Shown: positions 8,564-17,675, counted from the first letter of the stretch. The stretch: 48,166 bases of DNA from Candidatus Thorarchaeota archaeon (GCA_016839445.1 JAEOUG010000130.1:1-48166), one strand, 5' to 3'. Translations and numbers: made by a program. Notes: generated by a model not told the origin, from the sequence alone.

Positions 8564-10909
8564 TTACAGCATCTCTCTTGCAGCAGCTGTGGCAACCTGA
8601 CCTACGGAAACTCCACCGTCACCAGGAGGTATCTGCCTATGAATCATGAAGGTGTAGTCTTCATCGAGCACTCGATTCCGTATGGACTGGGTGATAATCC
8701 GGTTGAGTGCAACACCACCTGAAAAGGCAACGATCTCGACTCCCTCTCTGTCAGCCACTTCACATGCAATGTCTGCGAGGGATTGACCCAGATGATACTG
8801 AATCATATATGCCAAGTCAGGGACAGCCACTCCTCCTCTTCTGAGGTCCAGTAAATCCCTAAGCGATTGAGTAGTGTCAAGGACTCTACCATACTCGCTG
8901 CTTGTGAAAGATGGTTCAATTCTCTGGTCTGTTTCCCGTGCTACTGCCTCCAGTTTCATTGGACACTCGGCATCATAGCTATTCTCCGCACACACACCCA
9001 GAAGCGCAGAAGCAGCATCCAAGAAGCGTCCCGCGCTTGAGCTACGAACCATGCCGATATCATGGAGGATGGATGAGGACATCATGTCAACTGTGTCTCT
9101 GTTCAGGGATTGCGATTCAGCAATAGGGTACCCTTCCAGAAGATCAAGAATCTCATGATTGGACATTTCAGATTGGAGAATACCGTGCGCAGCTCTTGCA
9201 GCGTACCTGGCTGAGAGATCTCCACCCGAGTATTTCTGAGCTCTGAGACCACCTCTTCTATCTGATTGACTCATGTTTCCGAAGAGAATCTCACCCCCCC
9301 ACCCGGATGAATCCGTTCCGTATCCATACCCGTCTGCTGTAATACAAGCAATACTAGTATCAGGGTTTAGTCCATTATCAATACTCACTGATGCAAGATG
9401 TGCATGATGATGTGGCACACGATGCAGAGATGCATCGTGAACCTCTGCCAGCGACTCTGCAAACTCCGTACTCAGGAACTCAGGATGTAGGTCACACGCG
9501 ATGGCATCAAGACTTCGTATGTCTAGTAGATGCAGCATGTGATCAATGGCACTCCTCAAGAAATCCAGGCTTTCAACAGTGTCAGTGTCCCCGATGTGTT
9601 GAGTGAGGTAGACTCTGCTATTGCTGAGGATTGAGGCGGTCGCCTTTTCTTCAGGTCCAACTCCTAGAATCTTGATTCTTCCTGAAGCCCCCTCGAAGAG
9701 GATTGGCTCAGGAACATGCCCCCTTGCTCGCCGAATGAAGACAGCACTCTCTGGGCCCACCATCTTGACAACAGAGTCGTCTGCCCGCTGATGTATCACC
9801 CTGTTGTGCACAAGGGAGTAGTCAACGATATTTCCAAGTTCACGTACTATGCGTTCCCTATCTACGTACATGGGCAGACCCGAGGGGTTCGCGCTGGTCA
9901 TCACGAGGGCTGGCTCCTGTGTGAACTTGAAGAGGAGATGATGAGCGGGAGCGTACGGCAGCATAATCCCTATTGTATCGAGACCTGGCGCAATCAGATC
10001 GAGGCTCTCGTCTGGTATCACAGATAGTGCAGAGCCATCTCTTTTCACTAGAACAATGGGGCGTCGCCACGATGTGAGGATCTCTCTCTCTATTTCACCT
10101 ATCTCCGCAAAGCTCCTTGCAGCTGCTAAGTCACGTACCATGATGGCAAATGGCCGCTGTAGTCTCTTCTTGCGTTCTCTCAGAAGTTGAATGGCTGCGC
10201 TTGTACTGGTTGCAGTACAGATGTGCGTGCCAGTTATTCCTTGGATGGCCACTATTGCTCCATTACGTAGAAGCATGGACGCGTCCCTGACAGGATCGTC
10301 TGAAGATACTCGGACACTTCCTTTGAGGAGTTGGTACCCCGGACCGCAGACCTCACAAGCTGTAGTCTGAGCATGATAACGTCGGTCAAGAGGGTCTGTA
10401 TAACCGGTATTACAAGTATCACAGAGCGGGAAGTCTACCATGGTAGTGTTCGGCCTATCATAAGGGAGATCAGTGATTGTCGAGAATCTGGGTCCACACG
10501 CGGCGCATGAAGTGAATGGATACTGATACCAGCGGGAAGATGAATCACTCATGTCCTTGACACAGTCGTCGCAAATCGCGATGTCTGGTGGGAGAATGGG
10601 CACAGCGTCCTGGCTTCGAGTTTCTGATGATTTCACAATCTCGAAGGAGCTGTAGACCTCCTCAGATTCTACCCATCCTATGTCTATCGATTCGATAGTT
10701 GATATTGAAGGTGGACTCTTTGTGATGGTTGAGATGAACTCATCGATGTCTATCTTACTTCCCTGCACTACAATCTCGACACCTGCATCACCTAGGTTCA
10801 AGACGTATCCTGAGAGGTTCAGTGACTTGGCCACTCGATACACGAAGGGCCTGAAGCCGACTCCTTGCACAATTCCTGTGACGTGGATTCTGGCTTCGCT
10901 TTTGGGCAT
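8564..10909 (-). CDS. hypF: Carbamoyltransferase HypF, [NiFe]-hydrogenase maturation
   Basis: HypF makes the thiocarboxamide on HypE that becomes the CN ligands of [NiFe] hydrogenase. All domains are visible in order: an acylphosphatase domain (GIVQGVGFRPFVYRVA), two zinc-finger-like motifs (CDDC, CAACGPRFS, then CDTC, CEVCGPG), a YrdC-like domain (RLQRPFAIMVRDL, MLPYAPAHHLLF, VMTSANPSGLPM), and a Kae1-like carbamoyltransferase domain with HHHAHLASV and AFSGGVALN. The ATG at 10909 gives about 781 residues, near the usual length; a TTG at 10963 would add 18. Neighbouring hyp genes are absent, but a HycI-type protease lies at 34.4 kb. Three heptad arrays lie at its end or inside it. Confidence 0.95.
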   Translation of the reverse strand: MPKSEARIHVTGIVQGVGFRPFVYRVAKSLNLSGYVLNLGDAGVEIVVQGSKIDIDEFISTITKSPPSISTIESIDIGWVESEEVYSSFEIVKSSETRSQDAVPILPPDIAICDDCVKDMSDSSSRWYQYPFTSCAACGPRFSTITDLPYDRPNTTMVDFPLCDTCNTGYTDPLDRRYHAQTTACEVCGPGYQLLKGSVRVSSDDPVRDASMLLRNGAIVAIQGITGTHICTATSTSAAIQLLRERKKRLQRPFAIMVRDLAAARSFAEIGEIEREILTSWRRPIVLVKRDGSALSVIPDESLDLIAPGLDTIGIMLPYAPAHHLLFKFTQEPALVMTSANPSGLPMYVDRERIVRELGNIVDYSLVHNRVIHQRADDSVVKMVGPESAVFIRRARGHVPEPILFEGASGRIKILGVGPEEKATASILSNSRVYLTQHIGDTDTVESLDFLRSAIDHMLHLLDIRSLDAIACDLHPEFLSTEFAESLAEVHDASLHRVPHHHAHLASVSIDNGLNPDTSIACITADGYGYGTDSSGWGGEILFGNMSQSDRRGGLRAQKYSGGDLSARYAARAAHGILQSEMSNHEILDLLEGYPIAESQSLNRDTVDMMSSSILHDIGMVRSSSAGRFLDAASALLGVCAENSYDAECPMKLEAVARETDQRIEPSFTSSEYGRVLDTTQSLRDLLDLRRGGVAVPDLAYMIQYHLGQSLADIACEVADREGVEIVAFSGGVALNRIITQSIRNRVLDEDYTFMIHRQIPPGDGGVSVGQVATAAAREML

Positions 10910-11000
10910 CCTTCGAATCACGATGACAACCGATTCCGTGAGGATATTAATGCAGTGAAGCAACCAATCAGATGGTTCTCCACAATCTATGTAGGTCCTC

Positions 11001-11550
11001 TTAAGGCCGGAGGAGAGCTAATCTCTGACTCAGCTTGACAAGCAATTCAGAGGGCAGGACACAATTCAAGGAGCCGAAGCCCACACCATCTATACTAGCA
11101 TCCATACCAGACTGTCTGAGGGCCACATTGGCGGAGTCTGTGATTCCGGATCGTGAGAAACGGAAATCGGTTCTAGTGTCAAGTAATAGTCTCGCAAACA
11201 AGTTCATTTTCATCAGATGGGGAATAAGGCCTTCACAACGCAGAAGATACAGAAACTTGTTCACTTCAATAAGAAAGCACTGCCGTGTTCTTTTCCAACA
11301 CTATCTCTTGCGAGGCCGCTTGGAATGGACCATTGGGAGTGAGCATCGCATCTTCGGGGTTTACAAGTTCGATGAGATTCGAGGTAATCTGATACTTGGG
11401 TTTGTACATGTAAAGCCAGGCGCCGAGTGGACTCTGCCGTCGAGATAATACTTGTAATACACTTCTCTTAAGCAGCAGTACCAGAGATGCAACCAAAGTA
11501 CACCAGCTGACACCACAGACAGGTTCTTGTATACGAAAGTGTATCCACAC
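11001..11550 (-). pseudogene. Possible frameshifted small gene
   Basis: Two minus-strand frames abut here: one from 11550 to a stop at 11266, the other continuing from about 11280 to 11001. Joining them by skipping one base near 11275-11280 gives a smooth protein-like reading: PNGPFQAASQEIVLEKNTAV, then FLIEVNKFLYLLRCEGLIPH, then FSRSGITDSANVALRQSG. I do not recognise the family. It could be a pseudogene, an assembly error in the T-rich stretch, or a +1 frameshift. The opposite strand holds a 137-codon open frame (11035-11448), but its Ser/Arg/Pro-rich composition looks like an antisense shadow. The true start is unclear; residues before about 11460 may not belong. It lies upstream of hypF on the same strand. 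Confidence 0.35.
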
Positions 11551-11635
11551 AGAGCAACAGCTGTAGTCCTTCAGAAAACGTCTGAAAAGCCTCTGAACGA
11601 CTTCAGGAACAAGCTAAGACGGAAGTAGGACTAAG

Positions 11636-12181
11636 ATGACATTAGGAACCAAGGACGACAAAGCCGATAGCCGAGCCGTCCACAAGCTCGTATCAGATGC
11701 ACGAAGCGTCCTCAAAGAGCCTATTCTGCAGCGTCTTCAGGCAGGGTCCACATTGAGTGAAGCCCAACTGGAAACACTAATCATAGATCTCCTCGTCGAG
11801 GACGCGCTAGGCGGCCGCATCAGCTACGATGACAAGGCATCGCATAGGCGACGACAGGGAGAGCGCACAAGAGGTGTGTCACGGGGAGCTTTCAACAGGA
11901 CTCTGCGTCAGGGTAGACGGAACGTTACTCGCTGTCTCTACACCATGCTTCTACTGACATACCTTGGAATCTTTGAGTTGAACATATTCAGACCGTTTGA
12001 GGAAGTGGCGTCACGAATAGGTGACTACCGGAGAATCCGCGAAGTGCTATCAGGTAAGAGTGATCTCACACCTGAGGATCTGGAGAGTCTTCGAGTTACG
12101 GAAGTTTCGGTTGACGAGGCCCTGGAGGAACTTGCATCATCCCTCTCGTTGAAGACTGAAATCTCGAAGCGAAGAGATTGA
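11636..12181 (+). CDS. Hypothetical protein, helical and Arg-rich
   Basis: I do not recognise this 181-residue protein. It is predominantly helical. Residues 60-90 are strongly basic (SHRRRQGERTRGVSRGAFNR) and are followed by a hydrophobic helix (LYTMLLLTYLGIFEL). The C-terminal third is acidic and ends in a small basic tail. The layout, with a basic patch before a compact hydrophobic core, would suit a nucleic-acid-binding helical domain, but no known motif is evident. The ATG at 11636 is the first in frame. It lies in the stretch rich in phased GTATTAC heptads, with arrays 190 bp upstream and 280 bp downstream. Confidence 0.6.
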   Translation: MTLGTKDDKADSRAVHKLVSDARSVLKEPILQRLQAGSTLSEAQLETLIIDLLVEDALGGRISYDDKASHRRRQGERTRGVSRGAFNRTLRQGRRNVTRCLYTMLLLTYLGIFELNIFRPFEEVASRIGDYRRIREVLSGKSDLTPEDLESLRVTEVSVDEALEELASSLSLKTEISKRRD

Positions 12182-12542
12182 CACGTGAAAAAGATTGGCT
12201 CGAGCGTGTCGCACAAGACGCACCGATTGGGCACAAGATTCCAATAGGTCATCTTGGAGGTTTTTTGAGGAGATAGAGATGACATACCATGACGAGCGCC
12301 CGAATCGCCGTTGAAGACGAGCTTCATCGACGCCGGTGTCGGATCATTAGTACGACACACTCATACAATCTTGCGTTACAATGGTACATAGTTCTAATCT
12401 TAGAACGAGTGTTCTCCTCTTCATGAGGGCATCAACGTTCTTCAATGTGGCTAGGTTGATACGTGTAATACAATAAATACACTCGATTCCTACTTAAACC
12501 TAGGACGCTATCGAAGGGAAGCAATCAATCCGCCCGGGTGAG
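12182..12542. other. Spacer with no clear gene; possible micro-ORF and heptad array
   Basis: A 32-codon frame beginning at a TTG that overlaps the previous stop (12178-12276) reads plausibly (EKDWLERVAQDAPIGHKIP) but has no other support. A T6 run at 12261-12266 may end transcription. Three heptads at 9-bp period (TTGATAC, GTAATAC, TAAATAC) occupy 12456-12480, about 60 bp before the next gene. Confidence 0.3.
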
Positions 12543-13802
12543 GTGAATCTGACGACGAGAGATGACCGTCCATGGTTTCTCGAGGTGTTGAAGAAACGAA
12601 TTCGTGAAGCAGAGAGTAACGAGCATTTGGTCCTCCTAGTCAATGCAATTGCAGACAGGAGAATCAGAGACCTGAGCGACATCGTGAGCGAGATGGAGAG
12701 TTCGTTGGGCTGGGAGCAAGTCGTTGCGTATCTTTACCAAGCAGTGACCAAGGAATACCCAACACCTTTTGATCTAGGTCAGAAGAATGCAAGACTGGAG
12801 CCTCTCAAGTATAGAGAAGTCCTCTTCGAGCTGTTCTCCTGCAAGGGCTTCGAACCCGTGGATGTTGATACTGGCAAGGTCCTGGATCTGGCGTCCTCCG
12901 AGTCCTCGTTGATCGACGCCTCACGTTCAATCTTTCAGGAACTCAAGACCAAGGCTTCAGAGCAGATAGCAGAGTGTGACGTGACGTTCTTTGAAGCCAA
13001 TACAATGGATACAGACTTTCCGGATGACTTGCAGTCCCTCTTGAGCTCTGCCTTGGAGAAGCAGATCAAGGAGGTCCGTCTTGAACAGCGAGGTCATGAG
13101 ATTGACGTTTGGCCGCTGTGGAATACTCATGCTGGGCTGAAAGCCCTTGTTGACGTCGGAGTAAAGGGACGCTTTATAGACAATGATAGCGTGTCCATGG
13201 TATTATCCGTATTACAGAGTTCTGTTCCCGTGTCTTACACTATCCAGGAGGTTCAGAAGTTTGCACGCGCGCCAGCTTCGAGGTATCCTGCCCACGAGGA
13301 CTACGGGAGTCTTCTCAGAAGTCTGATGGACCAAGACATCCTTGGTCTTATGAATCTGGGCAGCAGACTCGCGGTCCCAACGCTTTCATACATCCTCAGT
13401 GAACAGGTTTCAGATTACATGGAGAGAGGTATGCGTACTAGCGAAACACTTCGAAACCTCCTCCGAACGGTGACAGCACACACAAGAATTCGCTCGGTTG
13501 AGTCAGTGATACCACTAGGGAATCTCTGCTATTTTGGCGAGCCACACCTGACCACACCTGCAATCGTTGCTCTCTCGAACTTCTACGATCAATCAGCAGT
13601 GCATGCTCTCGCAGCTCTTCTTTGTACTACAGCTAGTGATGCTGTTGTTCGGGAAACTAGCAAAGCCATCATGAACATCAGCACCAGCTGCGCGGAAGCA
13701 ACCCATGTCCTCAACCAGACTCTTACTCAGGAATGCAGACACCCAGCTAGGATACGGAAGCTTCTAAGAAGTATCCCGTTTCGCCGTAGGTATTATCTGT
13801 AA
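12543..13802 (+). CDS. Hypothetical protein with C-terminal HEAT-like repeats
   Basis: The 419-residue protein starts at a GTG at 12543 inside a GGTGAGGTG stretch. It is almost entirely helical. The last 90 residues look like HEAT-type helical repeats (TTPAIVALSNFYDQSAVHAL, then DAVVRETSKAIMNIS), a protein-protein interaction scaffold. The middle region, including FDLGQKNARLEPLKYREVLF, is not familiar. No catalytic motif is visible. The stop codon lies inside a near-perfect palindromic heptad pair (GTATTATCTGTAATAC, 13790-13805), and another pair lies inside at 13200. It is followed by the acyl-CoA synthetase gene after 54 bp and might be co-transcribed with it. Confidence 0.6.
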   Translation: MNLTTRDDRPWFLEVLKKRIREAESNEHLVLLVNAIADRRIRDLSDIVSEMESSLGWEQVVAYLYQAVTKEYPTPFDLGQKNARLEPLKYREVLFELFSCKGFEPVDVDTGKVLDLASSESSLIDASRSIFQELKTKASEQIAECDVTFFEANTMDTDFPDDLQSLLSSALEKQIKEVRLEQRGHEIDVWPLWNTHAGLKALVDVGVKGRFIDNDSVSMVLSVLQSSVPVSYTIQEVQKFARAPASRYPAHEDYGSLLRSLMDQDILGLMNLGSRLAVPTLSYILSEQVSDYMERGMRTSETLRNLLRTVTAHTRIRSVESVIPLGNLCYFGEPHLTTPAIVALSNFYDQSAVHALAALLCTTASDAVVRETSKAIMNISTSCAEATHVLNQTLTQECRHPARIRKLLRSIPFRRRYYL

Positions 13803-13856
13803 TACACACGAGTGACACGCGATAGACATAAGATAATGGTGAGTGCCAAATGAGTC

Positions 13857-15245
13857 ATGACAGATGACCAAGCTGATTTGTTTGAATCCGTTGATCCCTT
13901 CTTCAATCCCAAACGAATCGCTTTGGTCGGTGCATCAGCGGACTACAAGAAGCTGGGCAACTCAATCCTGATGAACCTACTCGCCTCAGAAGTTGAGGTC
14001 TTCCCGATTACTCACAGCAGAGAAACTGTCCTTGGAGTGAAGGCCTATGGTAGCCTTTTGGATCTCCCGAAATCTGTTGATCTAGTAATAATCGCAGTAG
14101 CAGCCAAGTACTGTGCGCAGTTGATGCCAGAGGTCAAGAAGGCTGGAGCACGAAACGCAGTAGTAATATCGGGTGGCTTCAGTGAAACCGGTCCTGAAGG
14201 GGAGCAGCTAGAGAGGGACATGATACTGGCCGCTCAGCAATCAGGTGTACGCATAATTGGGCCTAACTGCGTCGGCGTGTCCAACAGTCGTGTCTTCAAC
14301 GGAACTTTCACAATGATGCCAGAGCGAGGGAACATTGCATTTGTTTCGCAAAGCGGCGCTTTGGGCGGAATGAGCATATACCTGACAAGAGCAAGAAGAA
14401 TAGGAATGAGCAAGTTTGCCAGCATAGGTAATGCGGCTGACATCAGCTTTCCAGAGATTCTGGACTACTTCCGTCTTGACTCAAAGACTAGTGTAGTCGC
14501 CGCCTACATGGAAGGAGTCGAGGACGGGCGGAGTCTCTTCGAAGCATTAGCGCGCGCGGCAAAAGACAAGCCAGTAGTCGTGCTCAAAGGTGGAAAGAGC
14601 GATGCTGGAAGTCGTGCCACACAATCACACACAGGTTCGTTGGCTGGGTCCTCTCAGGTCTTTGATGGGATGATTCAACAGGCCGGATGCGTAACCGCTC
14701 CTACTCTTGACACTCTCTTCGAGATCTGCAAGCTCTTCGACTATCAACCACTTCCCAAGGGGAATCGCATCGGTATTATTAGTAATACAGGCGGTGCCGG
14801 AGTGCTTGCCGCCGATGCCTGCGCTTACTACGGGTTGACGGTCACGAATCTGTCTGAAGACACCAGCCACGAGCTTCGTCAGGTCCTGCCTCCTATGGCT
14901 TCTAATCAGAACCCAATCGATGTAGTGGCAAGCGGAGGCCGAAGAGAGTATCGCATCGCCACAGAGCTTCTTCTGAGAGATTCCAACGTTGACGTTCTTC
15001 TGGCAATCTGCGGGGTGCCTACATTCGCAGGTATGACCCAGACTGAGCATGCGGCTGGAACACTTGAAGGTCTACGCCAAGCATCTCAGGGCAAACCGGT
15101 GGTCGGAGTCTGGCTGGCCGGTGATGTTGGCAAACCGGGAAAGGATCTCCTGGAGATGAATCGAGTTCCCTGCTATGATGATCCTTCAACCGCCGCCCTC
15201 TGCGTATCTCGAGTAGTTCAATATGCACTGATGCACGAAATGTAA
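13857..15245 (+). CDS. acdA: ADP-forming acyl-CoA synthetase (ACD), alpha subunit
   Basis: The 462 residues match the usual length of archaeal ACD alpha subunits. The enzyme converts acetyl-CoA or other acyl-CoA, ADP and phosphate to acid, ATP and CoA, the main ATP-forming step in archaeal peptide and sugar fermentation. The CoA-binding domain starts with KRIALVGASADYKKLGNSI. The ligase-CoA domain follows with GPNCVGVSN and FVSQSGALGG. The phosphohistidine segment reads ATQSHTGSLAGS. The ATP-grasp beta subunit is not in this window. Functionally it fits downstream of IorAB, whose aryl-acetyl-CoA products such an enzyme can use. A palindromic heptad pair (14773) lies inside, and another (15242-15257) overlaps the stop. 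Confidence 0.92.
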   Translation: MTDDQADLFESVDPFFNPKRIALVGASADYKKLGNSILMNLLASEVEVFPITHSRETVLGVKAYGSLLDLPKSVDLVIIAVAAKYCAQLMPEVKKAGARNAVVISGGFSETGPEGEQLERDMILAAQQSGVRIIGPNCVGVSNSRVFNGTFTMMPERGNIAFVSQSGALGGMSIYLTRARRIGMSKFASIGNAADISFPEILDYFRLDSKTSVVAAYMEGVEDGRSLFEALARAAKDKPVVVLKGGKSDAGSRATQSHTGSLAGSSQVFDGMIQQAGCVTAPTLDTLFEICKLFDYQPLPKGNRIGIISNTGGAGVLAADACAYYGLTVTNLSEDTSHELRQVLPPMASNQNPIDVVASGGRREYRIATELLLRDSNVDVLLAICGVPTFAGMTQTEHAAGTLEGLRQASQGKPVVGVWLAGDVGKPGKDLLEMNRVPCYDDPSTAALCVSRVVQYALMHEM

Positions 15246-15257
15246 TACAAGTGATAC
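15242..15257. promoter_or_regulatory. Heptad pair at the 3' side of the RHH gene
   Basis: GTAATAC (15242) and GTGATAC (15251) lie as a direct pair with an AA spacer. They overlap the acdA stop codon, 6 bp beyond the RHH stop. With the 16553 triple they bracket the RHH-AAA operon. Confidence 0.5.
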
Positions 15258-15262
15258 GACAA

Positions 15263-15556
15263 CTACGACTCGAGGTACTCACGAGCAATCTGAGGAAACT
15301 CATGGGTGACAGCCTCACGGAGCTGTTTCTCCACCCACATGCTCAGGTTGATTGCCTTGTTCTCACGGATTGCCTTCAGGCAGTCCCTTAGGTCTGTGGG
15401 TATTGAGAACGATACGATTGGGCTTTTCCGCTCCTTGTTTGGAATGGCTGATGAAGCGTCCTCTGGAGGCTGGCTACGATAGTCGTCGCGCTCAGTCTTC
15501 TGGTCTTCATCATCCTTCTCAGCTTCCTCACGTCTGTACTTTCCAAGTAGACTCAT
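15263..15556 (-). CDS. Ribbon-helix-helix (RHH) family protein
   Basis: This 97-residue protein has an acidic and basic N-terminal half (EEAEKDDEDQKTERDD) that looks disordered. The C-terminal half fits an RHH DNA-binding fold: beta strand SPIVSFSIPTD, helix LRDCLKAIRENKAIN, and helix LSMWVEKQLREAV. RHH proteins dimerise and read short repeated DNA elements through the paired beta strands. Its ATG directly follows the stop of the AAA ATPase gene with a GGGAGG ribosome-binding site, so the two form a tight operon. GTATTAC-type heptads bracket the operon and recur through the region, making it the best local candidate to bind them (inference). Confidence 0.65.
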   Translation of the reverse strand: MSLLGKYRREEAEKDDEDQKTERDDYRSQPPEDASSAIPNKERKSPIVSFSIPTDLRDCLKAIRENKAINLSMWVEKQLREAVTHEFPQIAREYLES

Positions 15557-16531
15557 CTATTGAACCTCCCTCAGTATGGTTGCATATGCTTCCGAAACTA
15601 GCGTGGCAATTTCTCCTGTTACAGAAGGATCTCCTTTAGCCCGGAAGTTTTCAGCGGCTACTTGCTGGCATCCTCGAGCCAACATTCTGATGTCTCGTGG
15701 ATTCCCCTTGGCGGCGGCATTGATGACCTTGACAGATTCATCAGTGAAGGGAAAGACATCGAAATCCTCAGGATTGAACGTGTCAATCTTGTTCTGGGCG
15801 TATGCAATCCTTCTCCCAATGAATTCCCTCGCCTTTGCGTCGTTCAAGGGAGGGACATCCAGCGGTTCGGTCCGATCCGCTATCTGAGGAAGGAAGGAGA
15901 GCATCGCATTCCAGTAGAGCATTGTACCTGACATTACTAGTGTGACGATTGGCTCATCCAGTGCTCCCTTGTAGGTATCGACCATCTCTTCGGTAGGCAA
16001 GTCTGCCAAGTACCTGAGCTTGTGGAATGCAGCCTCCTGGTTGTCGGCCACATCTTCAATGAAGAGAGCTGTCCTGCTCTTCTCTTCAACATATCTTCGA
16101 AGACTCTCTTTAGCCACAGCGTCAATTATCTGGCTTGACTCCCACGACCTCCGGTACTTCACTCGTAGCGAGTCAGCTATGGCGGCTGCCATCTGCTTCT
16201 CGTAGAGACCGGTCATCCCAACATATCCAGTGACAAACTTGTTGCCTCTGCGGTCCGCCAATGTAGGAAGGTCTCTGAGTGCTAGGAGCATCAATGTGCT
16301 CTTCCCTGATCCAACTGGTCCCCTGATGAACACATGACGCTCATTTGTGATGATCAGATCTACAATCGAATCTAGGAAGTCGCTGTCTTCAATATACAGC
16401 CGACTATCGGGCATCTTGAAGCCGCGGAAGGGCGAGAATCTTGCGCCGATTCGTTCCTCCCAAGCCCGAAGTACTTCCTTCCTTGTGTTGAAGTGGCGAA
16501 TCAATGCACTCTCATGGATTGCTATCGTCAT
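15557..16531 (-). CDS. AAA-type ATPase (Orc1/Cdc6- or TniB/ExeA-like)
   Basis: The 324-residue protein has Walker A IRGPVGSGKST near residue 70 and Walker B TALFIEDVAD near 155. A sensor-like segment, LVMSGTMLYWNAM, follows, and a C-terminal lid reads FPFTDESVKVINAAAKGNPR. This pattern is shared by Orc1/Cdc6, TniB and ExeA-type ATPases that work with DNA or DNA-bound partners. It lacks the recognisable winged helix of a true Orc1/Cdc6. The ATG at 16531 has a GGAGTGA ribosome-binding site. It is the first gene of a two-gene operon with the RHH protein. Its promoter region carries three phased heptads and a symmetrical TATA element. Its role is unknown. Confidence 0.75.
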   Translation of the reverse strand: MTIAIHESALIRHFNTRKEVLRAWEERIGARFSPFRGFKMPDSRLYIEDSDFLDSIVDLIITNERHVFIRGPVGSGKSTLMLLALRDLPTLADRRGNKFVTGYVGMTGLYEKQMAAAIADSLRVKYRRSWESSQIIDAVAKESLRRYVEEKSRTALFIEDVADNQEAAFHKLRYLADLPTEEMVDTYKGALDEPIVTLVMSGTMLYWNAMLSFLPQIADRTEPLDVPPLNDAKAREFIGRRIAYAQNKIDTFNPEDFDVFPFTDESVKVINAAAKGNPRDIRMLARGCQQVAAENFRAKGDPSVTGEIATLVSEAYATILREVQ

Positions 16532-16552
16532 TGTTAGTCACTCCGAACCATC

Positions 16553-16577
16553 GTATCACAAGTAGTGCTTGTAATAC
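16553..16577. promoter_or_regulatory. Triple heptad array in the AAA-RHH promoter
   Basis: GTATCAC (16553), GTAGTGC (16562) and GTAATAC (16571) lie at exact 9-bp period. They sit between the AAA ATPase start (16531) and an A/T-rich box (16597-16606), where transcription of the operon would begin. That placement suits autorepression. Confidence 0.55.
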
Positions 16578-16596
16578 ACAAGTCCGTATGCTGGCC

Positions 16597-16606
16597 GAAA
16601 TATAAA
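16597..16606. promoter_or_regulatory. TATA-like element between divergent genes
   Basis: AATATAAAAC on the plus strand (GTTTTATATT on the minus strand) could serve either direction: the AAA-RHH operon leftwards or the membrane protein/atpD genes rightwards. Confidence 0.4.
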
Positions 16607-16723
16607 ACGTGTGGTAAAGGGACCCAGTTAGTCTCAATCACGGTACACAACCTTTTTGAATGGAAGGAATCGGCTGCTAGCATATCACTCAAACACTGAG
16701 TCTATCACGAGGAGCCAAATACG

Positions 16724-17002
16724 GTGGACACAGAAAGGATCCAACATATCATGACATCTGTCATGATTCTCTCTTTCCTGATATTCGGAGCGCTCGCTGG
16801 AATAGTCCTGATATCTGACGCTCGGCTGACCAACGCTACTGTTTCGTTACCCTTCGCGTTCCTGTTCATCTCCATTGTCACTTTCATCATCACTGGACAG
16901 ATTGAGGAAAAGCCCAACTTGGCGCGCAAGTATCTCTGGAATTGGCTCATCATATGCATCCTTGGAATCGTCATTAGCGCTCTCGCCTTCACGTTCTACT
17001 AG
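16724..17002 (+). CDS. Small membrane protein, three predicted transmembrane helices
   Basis: The 92-residue protein starts at a GTG at 16724 preceded by GAGGAG at proper spacing. Three hydrophobic segments are visible: VMILSFLIFGALAGIVLI (about residues 13-30), LPFAFLFISIVTFIITG (about 42-58) and WLIICILGIVISALAF (about 73-88). No family is recognised. It lies 38 bp upstream of atpD on the same strand and may be co-transcribed, but nothing shows it is part of the ATP synthase. Confidence 0.65.
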   Translation: MDTERIQHIMTSVMILSFLIFGALAGIVLISDARLTNATVSLPFAFLFISIVTFIITGQIEEKPNLARKYLWNWLIICILGIVISALAFTFY

Positions 17003-17040
17003 AGGAACAATCCAAATCAGGATTCTTGATGTGAATCACG

Positions 17041-17673
17041 ATGAGCAAGATTCTGCCTGGGACCAAGACCACGAGGATGGAGCTTCTGGCTCTCAAGAAC
17101 AGAATGAAGCTTGCAGAACGTGGACATGATCTACTCCGCGAGAAACGTGACTCATTGATAATGGAGTTCTTCAATGCGATAGCAGAAATCAAAGACGCTA
17201 GGGAGAGAGTTGACGAAACACTTGCAGATGCGTTCTCCGCCCTCACACAGGCCAAGATGGTGATGGGCCCGGCGAAAGTCGTCGAGTTCTCATATGCAAG
17301 CAAATTCGCGGCAGAGCTCCATATCAATACTCGATCAATGATGGGCGTGAGAGTCCCGGTCCTCTCCGTGGAACAGCATATTCCAGACTTGCCGTACTCG
17401 TTGTCTGACTCGAGTGCGAAGTTCGACGTCATGAGCCAGAAGTTCAAAGAAGCACTGAAAGCAATAGTCCGTCTGGCAGAAGTCGAGTCGACAGTGAAGC
17501 GTCTGGCACTAGAGATTGAGAGAACCAAGCGACGAGTATCGGCTCTCGAAACCGTAGTGATACCACGCCTTGATGCCACAGTCCGATTTGTCAAACTCGC
17601 TCTCGAAGAACGGGAGCGTGAGGACTTCGTGCGATTGAAGATGGTCCGCGATTGGATTACCAAGGATAACTGA
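17041..17673 (+). CDS. atpD: V/A-type ATP synthase subunit D
   Basis: At 210 residues this is a full-length subunit D, the central-stalk subunit that couples ion flow through the membrane ring to catalysis in the A3B3 head. The N-terminus has the family signature TRMELLALKNRMKLAERGHD followed by LLREKRDSLIMEF. The rest is a long antiparallel coiled coil ending in ETVVIPRLDATVRFVKLAL, also characteristic. Other ATPase subunits are not beside it in this window, so it is separated from the usual operon. An inverted heptad pair follows the stop codon. Confidence 0.95.
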   Translation: MSKILPGTKTTRMELLALKNRMKLAERGHDLLREKRDSLIMEFFNAIAEIKDARERVDETLADAFSALTQAKMVMGPAKVVEFSYASKFAAELHINTRSMMGVRVPVLSVEQHIPDLPYSLSDSSAKFDVMSQKFKEALKAIVRLAEVESTVKRLALEIERTKRRVSALETVVIPRLDATVRFVKLALEEREREDFVRLKMVRDWITKDN

Positions 17674-17675
17674 TT

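Noticed and set aside
11035..11448. 137-codon plus-strand ORF opposite the disrupted gene
   Set aside because: Rich in Ser, Arg and Pro as antisense frames are, with no start signal; the minus-strand reading is more protein-like.
15263..16531. RHH and AAA ATPase pair as a toxin-antitoxin system
   Set aside because: The ATPase is full-length and Orc/TniB-like with no toxin motif, and the dispersed heptads point to a different role.
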